The notes under the pieces: model-generated | What the model saw: the letters and a program-made list of their open reading frames with translations, nothing else | Told to the model about the DNA's origin: nothing | Databases searched by the model: none | Shown here: positions 1-8,748 of the stretch, one piece after another | Position numbering within the stretch: the stretch's first letter is position 1 | Layout of the letters: the number at the start of each line of letters is the position of its first letter | DNA from: Viola odorata | Lineage: Eukaryota > Streptophyta > Magnoliopsida > Malpighiales > Violaceae | Length of the DNA: 64,000 bases | Assembly: GCA_963691705.1 (NCBI GenBank) | Contig: OY829543.1 | Location: forward strand, 26,807,523-26,871,522 | Direction of reading: 5' to 3' | Translations under genes and position numbers: made by a program

Positions 1-234
1 TGAGGAATGTCGCGCCAAGTCCTCGCAAACCATGAAGACATGCACACACCAGGCGCGCCAACCCTAGCATCCCATGAAGTCCCCGCGCCTAAGCCATCCG
101 AGGCCTTGCGCTAGCTCTCCAAGCCAATCTCTTCAAGCCCGCGGTCAAGGCCTTAAGTAAAGGGTAGTTTAGGGTTATTTCATGTAATAATTCCCAAGCC
201 TACTCTTCGCCCATGGGAGAAAAATCTTTGTCTT
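1..234 (+). repeat. Partial monomer at left edge
   Basis: This is the 3' half of a monomer, in phase with position 474 of the next copy. It carries a private G-to-A at a CpG (position 44, GCACACC instead of GCGCACC). The array clearly continues leftward beyond the window. Confidence 0.98.
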
Positions 235-237
235 TTG

Positions 238-251
238 AAGTCTACAGACTT
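238..251 (+). repeat. Short dyad AAGTCT-AC-AGACTT in each monomer
   Basis: Six-base arms are separated by two bases. It is present in almost every copy. Exceptions are the GTGTAC or GTGTAT versions at 44689, 52257 and 55568, and CTACCGACTT near 40917. Short dyads are common in centromeric satellites and have been linked to cruciform extrusion, but no function can be read from the sequence. Confidence 0.8.
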
Positions 252-369
252 ATTTTCACATCATCGCTTTAAATTACCTTTTAGTTATTTTCCAACCCTT
301 TTCCATAGTGCTGATGCATATCTCTCCTATGTAGGTACTCTGTGTGACATTCGCAAAGGAATGGAGCGC

Positions 370-411
370 GCAGATTCGAGGACAAATCCATTTGAAGAGG
401 GAGGAGATGAT
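370..411 (+). other. Possible Ty3/gypsy polyprotein-tail remnant in each monomer
   Basis: In the forward frame this stretch reads ADSRTNPFEEGGDD. From memory, peptides of the form SRTNPF-Q/E-EGG-DD or LRSNPFQEG occur near the C-terminal end of plant Ty3/gypsy polyproteins. I could not run a search, so this is a recalled resemblance. The frame is open for about 100 codons, but it has no ATG before 361, is broken by a stop in three monomers (starts 11114, 12533, 14425), and its variants are mostly non-synonymous. It is therefore a fossil at best. The segment is repeated in every monomer; the first copy is annotated. Chance similarity of a low-complexity acidic motif is the alternative. Confidence 0.4.
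394..409 (+). other. Polypurine tract followed by TG, LTR-start-like
   Basis: A run of 14 purines (394-407, GAAGAGGGAGGAGA) is followed at once by TG (408-409). In LTR retrotransposons the plus-strand primer is a polypurine tract directly upstream of the 3' LTR, which usually begins with TG. Together with the polyprotein-like peptide just upstream, this suggests that the monomer captured a pol-end/PPT/LTR junction. The B4 subtype breaks the tract with a T (GAAGTGGG) in 11 monomers. No primer-binding site or second LTR boundary was recognised, so this stays an inference. Repeated in every monomer; first copy given. Confidence 0.4.
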
Positions 412-438
412 ACGAGCATGAGGGCTCTCACTCGTATC
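409..438 (+). repeat. Inverted repeat / hairpin in each monomer
   Basis: The arms GATACGAG (409-416) and CTCGTATC (431-438) are perfectly complementary. Inside them TGAG (419-422) pairs with CTCA (427-430) around a GGCT loop, leaving a 2-nt bulge (CA, 417-418). The fold is a 12-bp stem with one small bulge. It lies one base after the purine tract. In B3 and B4 monomers position 413 is T, replacing C:G by a T:G wobble. Arm disruptions elsewhere are rare (GATACTAG near 39191; CTTGTATC at 60021). First copy annotated. Confidence 0.85.
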
Positions 439-523
439 CACGTCAAGACCTCATGGATAGGCCGCGCAAGATATGAGGAATGTCGCGCCAAGTCCTCGCA
501 AACCATGAAGACATGCGCACACC

Positions 524-563
524 AGGCGCGCCAACCCTAGCATCCCATGAAGTCCCCGCGCCT
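524..563 (+). repeat. GC-rich inverted repeat, 7-bp arms
   Basis: AGGCGCG (524-530) and CGCGCCT (557-563) are reverse complements 26 nt apart. The left arm overlaps an 8-base palindrome, GGCGCGCC (525-532). The CCTGCGCC and CCCGTGCC variants each alter one base of the right arm. First copy annotated. Confidence 0.75.
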
Positions 564-573
564 AAGCCATCCG

Positions 574-626
574 AGGCCTTGCGCTAGCTCTCCAAGCCAA
601 TCTCTTCAAGCCCGCGGTCAAGGCCT
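574..626 (+). repeat. Inverted repeat AGGCCTTG / CAAGGCCT
   Basis: Eight-base arms (574-581 and 619-626) flank a 37-nt spacer holding CCGCGG. Disruptions are rare: GACGCC at 33210-33215, and CAAGCCCTT at 46019 and 59263. First copy annotated. Confidence 0.75.
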
Positions 627-640
627 TAAGTAAAGGGTAG

Positions 641-649
641 TTTAGGGTT
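641..649 (+). other. Telomere-like 9-mer TTTAGGGTT
   Basis: The sequence TTTAGGGTTA occurs once per monomer in every copy I read (first at 168, then 641). TTTAGGGTT matches the plant-type telomere repeat, and TTAGGGTTA matches the vertebrate-type repeat equally well. It is a single short match, not a telomeric tract, and could be chance or part of an LTR-like AT-rich stretch. Confidence 0.5.
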
Positions 650-3600
650 ATTTCATGTAATAATTCCCAAGCCTACTCTTCGCCCATGGGAGAAAATTCC
701 TTGTCTTTTGAAGTCTACAGACTTATTTTCACATCATCGCTTTGAGTTACCTTTCAGTTATTTTCCAACCCTTTTCCATAGTGCTGATGCATATCTCTCC
801 TATGTAGGTACTCTGTGTGACATTCGCAAAGGAATGGAGCGCGCAGATTCGAGGACAAATCCATTTGAAGAGGGAGGAGATGATACGAGCATGAGGGCTC
901 TCACTCGTATCCACGTCAAGACCTCATGGATAGGCCGCGCAAGATATGAGGAATGTCGCGCCAAGTCCTCGCAAACCATGAAGACATGCGCACACCAGGC
1001 GCGCCAACCCTAGCATCCCATGAAGTCCCCGCGCCTAAGCCATCCGAGGCCTTGCGCTAGCTCTCCAAGCCAATCTCTTCAAGCCCGCGGTCAAGGCCTT
1101 AAGTAAAGGGTAGTTTAGGGTTATTTCATGTAATAATTCCCAAGCCTACTCTTCGCCCATGGGAGAAAATTCCTTGTCTTTTGAAGTCTACAGACTTATT
1201 TTCACATCATCGCTTTGAGTTACCTTTCAGTTATTTTCCAACCCTTTTCCATAGTGCTGATGCATATCTCTCCTATGTAGGTACTCTGTGTGACATTCGC
1301 AAAGGAATGGAGCGCGCAGATTCGAGGACAAATCCATTTGAAGAGGGAGGAGATGATACGAGCATGAGGGCTCTCACTCGTATCCACGTCAAGACCTCAT
1401 GGATAGGCCGCGCAAGATATGAGGAATGTCGCGCCAAGTCCTCGCAAACCATGAAGACATGCGCACACCAGGCGCGCCAACCCTAGCATCCCATGAAGTC
1501 CCTGCGCCTAAGCCATCCGAGGCCTTGCGCTAGCTCTCCAAGCCAATCTCTTCAAGCCCGCGGTCAAGGCCTTAAGTAAAGGGTAGTTTAGGGTTATTTC
1601 ATGTAATAATTCCCAAGCCTACTCTTCGCCCATGGGAGAAAATTCCTTGTCTTTTGAAGTCTACAGACTTATTTTCACATCATCGCTTTGAGTTACCTTT
1701 CAGTTATTTTCCAACCCTTTTCCATAGTGCTGATGCATATCTCTCCTATGTAGGTACTCTGTGTGACATTCGCAAAGGAATGGAGCGCGCAGATTCGAGG
1801 ATAAATCCATTTGAAGAGGGAGGAGATGATACGAGCATGAGGGCTCTCACTCGTATCCACGTCAAGACCTCATGGATAGGCCGCGCAAGATATGAGGAAT
1901 GTCGCACCAAGTCCTCGCAAACCATGAAGACATGCGCACACCAGGCGCGCCAACCCTAGCATCCCATGAAGTCCCCGCGCCTAAGCCATCCGAGGCCTTG
2001 CGCTAGCTCTCCAAGCCAATCTCTTCAAGCCCGCGGTCAAGGCCTTAAGTAAAGGGTAGTTTAGGGTTATTTCATGTAATAATTCCCAAGCCTACTCTTC
2101 GCCCATGGGAGAAAAATCTTTGTCTTTTGAAGTCTACAGACTTATTTTCACATCATCGCTTTAAATTACCTTTTAGTTATTTTCCAACCCTTTTCCATAG
2201 TGCTGATGCATATCTCTCCTATGTAGGTACTCTGTGTGACATTCGCAAAGGAATGGAGCGCGCAGATTCGAGGACAAATCCATTTGAAGAGGGAGGAGAT
2301 GATACGAGCATGAGGGCTCTCACTCGTATCCACGTCAAGACCTCATGGATAGGCCGCGCAAGATATGAGGAATGTCGCGCCAAGTCCTCGCAAACCATGA
2401 AGACATGCGCACACCAGGCGCGCCAACCCTAGCATCCCATGAAGTCCCCGCGCCTAAGCCATCCGAGGCCTTGCGCTAGCTCTCCAAGCCAATCTCTTCA
2501 AGCCCGCGGTCAAGGCCTTAAGTAAAGGGTAGTTTAGGGTTATTTCATGTAATAATTCCCAAGCCTACTCTTCGCCCATGGGAGAAAAATCTTTGTCTTT
2601 TGAAGTCTACAGACTTATTTTCACATCATCACTTTAAATTACCTTTTAGTTATTTTCCAACCCTTTTCCATAGTGCTGATGCATATCTCTCCTATGTAGG
2701 TACTCTGTGTGACATTCGCAAAGGAATGGAGCGCGCAGATTCGAGGACAAATCCATTTGAAGAGGGAGGAGATGATACGAGCATGAGGGCTCTCACTCGT
2801 ATCCACGTCAAGACCTCATGGATAGGCCGCGCAAGATATGAGGAATGTCGCGCCAAGTCCTCGCAAACCATGAAGACATGCGCACACCAGGCGCGCCAAC
2901 CCTAGCATCCCATGAAGTCCCCGCGCCTAAGCCATCCGAGGCCTTGCGCTAGCTCTCCAAGCCAATCTCTTCAAGCCCGCGGTCAAGGCCTTAAGTAAAG
3001 GGTAGTTTAGGGTTATTTCATGTAATAATTCCCAAGCCTACTCTTCGCCCATGGGAGAAAATTCCTTGTCTTTTGAAGTCTACAGACTTATTTTCACATC
3101 ATCGCTTTGAGTTACCTTTCAGTTATTTTCCAACCCTTTTCCATAGTGCTGATGCATATCTCTCCTATGTAGGTACTCTGTGTGACATTCGCAAAGGAAT
3201 GGAGCGCGCAGATTCGAGGACAAATCCATTTGAAGAGGGAGGAGATGATACGAGCATGAGGGCTCTCACTCGTATCCACGTCAAGACCTCATGGATAGGC
3301 CGCGCAAGATATGAGGAATGTCGCGCCAAGTCCTCGCAAACCATGAAGACATGCGCACACCAGGCGCGCCCACCCTAGCATCCCATGAAGTCCCCGCGCC
3401 TAAGCCATCCGAGGCCTTGCGCTAGCTCTCCAAGCCAATCTCTTCAAGCCCGCGGTCAAGGCCTTAAGTAAAGGGTAGTTTAGGGTTATTTCATGTAATA
3501 ATTCCCAAGCCTACTCTTCGCCCATGGGAGAAAAATCTTTGTCTTTTGAAGTCTACAGACTTATTTTCACATCATCGCTTTAAATTACCTTTTAGTTATT

Positions 3601-6600
3601 TTCCAACCCTTTTCCATAGTGCTGATGCATATCTCTCCTATGTAGGTACTCTGTGTGACATTCGCAAAGGAATGGAGCGCGCAGATTCGAGGACAAATCC
3701 ATTTGAAGAGGGAGGAGATGATACGAGCATGAGGGCTCTCACTCGTATCCACGTCAAGACCTCATGGATAGGCCGCGCAAGATATGAGGAATGTCGCGCC
3801 AAGTCCTCGCAAACCATGAAGACATGCGCACACCAGGCGCGCCAACCCTAGCATCCCATGAAGTCCCCGCGCCTAAGCCATCCGAGGCCTTGCGCTAGCT
3901 CTCCAAGCCAATCTCTTCAAGCCCGCGGTCAAGGCCTTAAGTAAAGGGTAGTTTAGGGTTATTTCATGTAATAATTCCCAAGCCTACTCTTCGCCCATGG
4001 GAGAAAAATCTTTGTCTTTTGAAGTCTACAGACTTATTTTCACATCATCGCTTTAAATTACCTTTTAGTTATTTTCCAACCCTTTTCCATAGTGCTGATG
4101 CATATCTCTCCTATGTAGGTACTCTGTGTGACATTCGCAAAGGAATGGAGCGCGCAGATTCGAGGACAAATCCATTTGAAGAGGGAGGAGATGATACGAG
4201 CATGAGGGCTCTCACTCGTATCCACGTCAAGACCTCATGGATAGGCCGCGCAAGATATGAGGAATGTCGCGCCAAGTCCTCGCAAACCATGAAGACATGC
4301 GCACACCAGGCGCGCCAACCCTAGCATCCCATGAAGTCCCTGCGCCTAAGCCATCCGAGGCCTTGCGCTAGCTCTCCAAGCCAATCTCTTCAAGCCCGCG
4401 GTCAAGGCCTTAAGTAAAGGGTAGTTTAGGGTTATTTCATGTAATAATTCCCAAGCCTACTCTTCGCCCATGGGAGAAAATTCCTTGTCTTTTGAAGTCT
4501 ACAGACTTATTTTCACATCATCGCTTTGAGTTACCTTTCAGTTATTTTCCAACCCTTTTCCATAGTGCTGATGCATATCTCTCCTATGTAGGTACTCTGT
4601 GTGACATTCGCAAAGGAATGGAGCGCGCAGATTCGAGGATAAATCCATTTGAAGAGGGAGGAGATGATACGAGCATGAGGGCTCTCACTCGTATCCACGT
4701 CAAGACCTCATGGATAGGCCGCGCAAGATATGAGGAATGTCGCACCAAGTCCTCGCAAACCATGAAGACATGCGCACACCAGGCGCGCCAACCCTAGCAT
4801 CCCATGAAGTCCCCGCGCCTAAGCCATCCGAGGCCTTGCGCTAGCTCTCCAAGCCAATCTCTTCAAGCCCGCGGTCAAGGCCTTAAGTAAAGGGTAGTTT
4901 AGGGTTATTTCATGTAATAATTCCCAAGCCTACTCTTCGCCCATGGGAGAAAAATCTTTGTCTTTTGAAGTCTACAGACTTATTTTCACATCATCACTTT
5001 CAATTACCTTTTAGTTATTTTCCAACCCTTTTCCATAGTGCTGATGCATATCTCTCCTATGTAGGTACTCTGTGTGACATTCGCAAAGGAATGGAGCGCG
5101 CAGATTCGAGGACAAATCCATTTGAAGAGGGAGGAGATGATACGAGCATGAGGGCTCTCACTCGTATCCACGTCAAGACCTCATGGATAGGCCGCGCAAG
5201 ATATGAGGAATGTCGCGCCAAGTCCTCGCAAACCATGAAGACATGCGCACACCAGGCGCGCCAACCCTAGCATCCCATGAAGTCCCCGCGCCTAAGCCAT
5301 CCGAGGCCTTGCGCTAGCTCTCCAAGCCAATCTCTTCAAGCCCGCGGTCAAGGCCTTAAGTAAAGGGTAGTTTAGGGTTATTTCATGTAATAATTCCCAA
5401 GCCTACTCTTCGCCCATGGGAGAAAAATCTTTGTCTTTTGAAGTCTACAGACTTATTTTCACATCATCGCTTTAAATTACCTTTTAGTTATTTTCCAACC
5501 CTTTTCCATAGTGCTGATGCATATCTCTCCTATGTAGGTACTCTGTGTGACATTCGCAAAGGAATGGAGCGCGCAGATTCGAGGACAAATCCATTTGAAG
5601 AGGGAGGAGATGATACGAGCATGAGGGCTCTCACTCGTATCCACGTCAAGACCTCATGGATAGGCCGCGCAAGATATGAGGAATGTCGCGCCAAGTCCTC
5701 GCAAACCATGAAGACATGCGCACACCAGGCGCGCCAACCCTAGCATCCCATGAAGTCCCCGCGCCTAAGCCATCCGAGGCCTTGCGCTAGCTCTCCAAGC
5801 CAATCTCTTCAAGCCCGCGGTCAAGGCCTTAAGTAAAGGGTAGTTTAGGGTTATTTCATGTAATAATTCCCAAGCCTACTCTTCGCCCATGGGAGAAAAT
5901 TCCTTGTCTTTTGAAGTCTACAGACTTATTTTCACATCATCGCTTTGAGTTACCTTTCAGTTATTTTCCAACCCTTTTCCATAGTGCTGATGCATATCTC
6001 TCCTATGTAGGTACTCTGTGTGACATTCGCAAAGGAATGGAGCGCGCAGATTCGAGGACAAATCCATTTGAAGAGGGAGGAGATGATACGAGCATGAGGG
6101 CTCTCACTCGTATCCACGTCAAGACCTCATGGATAGGCCGCGCAAGATATGAGGAATGTCGCGCCAAGTCCTCGCAAACCATGAAGACATGCGCACACCA
6201 GGCGCGCCAACCCTAGCATCCCATGAAGTCCCTGCGCCTAAGCCATCCGAGGCCTTGCGCTAGCTCTCCAAGCCAATCTCTTCAAGCCCGCGGTCAAGGC
6301 CTTAAGTAAAGGGTAGTTTAGGGTTATTTCATGTAATAATTCCCAAGCCTACTCTTCGCCCATGGGAGAAAATTCCTTGTCTTTTGAAGTCTACAGACTT
6401 ATTTTCACATCATCGCTTTGAGTTACCTTTCAGTTATTTTCCAACCCTTTTCCATAGTGCTGATGCATATCTCTCCTATGTAGGTACTCTGTGTGACATT
6501 CGCAAAGGAATGGAGCGCGCAGATTCGAGGATAAATCCATTTGAAGAGGGAGGAGATGATACGAGCATGAGGGCTCTCACTCGTATCCACGTCAAGACCT

Positions 6601-6856
6601 CATGGATAGGCCGCGCAAGATATGAGGAATGTCGCACCAAGTCCTCGCAAACCATGAAGACATGCGCACACCAGGCGCGCCAACCCTAGCATCCCATGAA
6701 GTCCCCGCGCCTAAGCCATCCGAGGCCTTGCGCTAGCTCTCCAAGCCAATCTCTTCAAGCCCGCGGTCAAGGCCTTAAGTAAAGGGTAGTTTAGGGTTAT
6801 TTCATGTAATAATTCCCAAGCCTACTCTTCGCCCATGGGAGAAAAATCTTTGTCTT

Positions 6857-8748
6857 TTGAAGTCTACAGACTTATTTTCACATCATCGCTTTAGATTACC
6901 TTTTAGTTATTTTCCAACCCTTTTCCATAGTGCTGATGCATATCTCTCCTATGTAGGTACTCTGTGTGACATTCGCAAAGGAATGGAGCGCGCAGATTCG
7001 AGGACAAATCCATTTGAAGAGGGAGGAGATGATACGAGCATGAGGGCTCTCACTCGTATCCACGTCAAGACCTCATGGATAGGCCGCGCAAGATATGAGG
7101 AATGTCGCGCCAAGTCCTCGCAAACCATGAAGACATGCGCACACCAGGCGCGCCAACCCTAGCATCCCATGAAGTCCCCGCGCCTAAGCCATCCGAGGCC
7201 TTGCGCTAGCTCTCCAAGCCAATCTCTTCAAGCCCGCGGTCAAGGCCTTAAGTAAAGGGTAGTTTAGGGTTATTTCATGTAATAATTCCCAAGCCTACTC
7301 TTCGCCCATGGGAGAAAAATCTTTGTCTTTTGAAGTCTACAGACTTATTTTCACATCATCGCTTTAAATTACCTTTTAGTTATTTTCCAACCCTTTTCCA
7401 TAGTGCTGATGCATATCTCTCCTATGTAGGTACTCTGTGTGACATTCGCAAAGGAATGGAGCGCGCAGATTCGAGGACAAATCCATTTGAAGAGGGAGGA
7501 GATGATACGAGCATGAGGGCTCTCACTCGTATCCACGTCAAGACCTCATGGATAGGCCGCGCAAGATATGAGGAATGTCGCGCCAAGTCCTCGCAAACCA
7601 TGAAGACATGCGCACACCAGGCGCGCCAACCCTAGCATCCCATGAAGTCCCCGCGCCTAAGCCATCCGAGGCCTTGCGCTAGCTCTCCAAGCCAATCTCT
7701 TCAAGCCCGCGGTCAAGGCCTTAAGTAAAGGGTAGTTTAGGGTTATTTCATGTAATAATTCCCAAGCCTACTCTTCGCCCATGGGAGAAAATTCCTTGTC
7801 TTTTGAAGTCTACAGACTTATTTTCACATCATCGCTTTGAGTTACCTTTCAGTTATTTTCCAACCCTTTTCCATAGTGCTGATGCATATCTCTCCTATGT
7901 AGGTACTCTGTGTGACATTCGCAAAGGAATGGGGCGCGCAGATTCGAGGACAAATCCATTTGAAGAGGGAGGAGATGATACGAGCATGAGGGCTCTCACT
8001 CGTATCCACGTCAAGACCTCATGGATAGGCCGCGCAAGATATGAGGAATGTCGCACCAAGTCCTCGCAAACCATGAAGACATGCGCACACCAGGCGCGCC
8101 AACCCTAGCATCCCATGAAGTCCCTGCGCCTAAGCCATCCGAGGCCTTGCGCTAGCTCTCCAAGCCAATCTCTTCAAGCCCGCGGTCAAGGCCTTAAGTA
8201 AAGGGTAGTTTAGGGTTATTTCATGTAATAATTCCCAAGCCTACTCTTCGCCCATGGGAGAAAATTCCTTGTCTTTTGAAGTCTACAGACTTATTTTCAC
8301 ATCATCGCTTTGAGTTACCTTTCAGTTATTTTCCAACCCTTTTCCATAGTGCTGATGCATATCTCTCCTATGTAGGTACTCTGTGTGACATTCGCAAAGG
8401 AATGGAGCGCGCAGATTCGAGGATAAATCCATTTGAAGAGGGAGGAGATGATACGAGCATGAGGGCTCTCACTCGTATCCACGTCAAGACCTCATGGATA
8501 GGCCGCGCAAGATATGAGGAATGTCGCACCAAGTCCTCGCAAACCATGAAGACATGCGCACACCAGGCGCGCCAACCCTAGCATCCCATGAAGTCCCCGC
8601 GCCTAAGCCATCCGAGGCCTTGCGCTAGCTCTCCAAGCCAATCTCTTCAAGCCCGCGGTCAAGGCCTTAAGTAAAGGGTAGTTTAGGGTTATTTCATGTA
8701 ATAATTCCCAAGCCTACTCTTCGCCCATGGGAGAAAATTCCTTGTCTT
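6857..8748 (+). repeat. 4-mer HOR copy 1 (A3-A1-B1-B2)
   Basis: Four monomers (1892 bp): A3 (AGATTACC), A1, B1 with CGCACC, then B2. The third carries a private ATGGGGCG (about 7929). The same order recurs at 13006 and 14898. Confidence 0.85.

Larger units (their letters stand above)
235..707 (+). repeat. Reference monomer (first complete copy, subtype A1)
   Basis: I use this copy as the coordinate frame. The phase is arbitrary. It has an AT-rich part (about 235-345, and 628-707 with the leader of the next copy) and a CpG-rich part (about 365-625) holding GGCGCGCC, CCGCGG and several GCGC sites. Recurrent polymorphic positions, given at the equivalent point of the first repeat, are: 217 G/T, 224 A/T, 227 T/C, 258 A/T, 266 G/A, 271 A/G/C, 272 A/G, 273 A/G, 276 A/T, 282 T/C, 383 C/T, 398 A/T, 413 C/T, 487 G/A, 557 C/T, 559 C/T, 568 C/G/T, 604 C/T, 611 C/A, 675 A/T, 677 T/G, 678 C/A, 681 C/T. 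Clades A and B are set by 224, 227, 271/273 and 282. Most other positions are invariant or carry private changes. Confidence 0.97.
235..6856 (+). repeat. Irregular left zone, monomers 1-14
   Basis: Subtype order is A1 B1 B1 B2, A1 A1 B1 A1 A1 B2, A1 A1 B1 B2. B2 recurs at 1654, 4492 and 6384, so the blocks are 4, 6 and 4 monomers long. Every B2 copy is preceded by the CCTGCGCC variant (for example at 1501, 4339, 6231), a linkage that shows B2 moves with its upstream neighbour. Two copies (2600, 4965) share the ATCACTTT change; the second also has CAATTACC. No B3, B4, A2 or GGTAG-leader copies occur here. Confidence 0.9.

Noticed and set aside
235..540. A 101-codon forward open frame repeated in nearly every monomer, suggesting a multicopy gene
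   Set aside because: It starts at TTG, not ATG (the first in-frame ATG is at 361, leaving 59 codons). Recurrent variants are nearly all non-synonymous (K/E/Q/R, L/F, T/I, A/T, T/M, E/V). Three copies (11114, 12533, 14425) have an in-frame TAA, and one (34764) is frameshifted. No coding constraint or gene structure is visible; the recurrence follows from the monomer length.
503..552. Sub-monomer repeat of about 42 bp (CCATGAAG at 503 and 545)
   Set aside because: Only the eight-base core and loosely similar GCGC-rich flanks match. There is no third copy, so an internal repeat origin is not supported.
627..707. Possible promoter or poly(A) signals in the AT-rich part
   Set aside because: There is no clear TATAAA or AATAAA in the common monomer. 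GATAAATCC in B2 is a point change in another region. Too weak to annotate.
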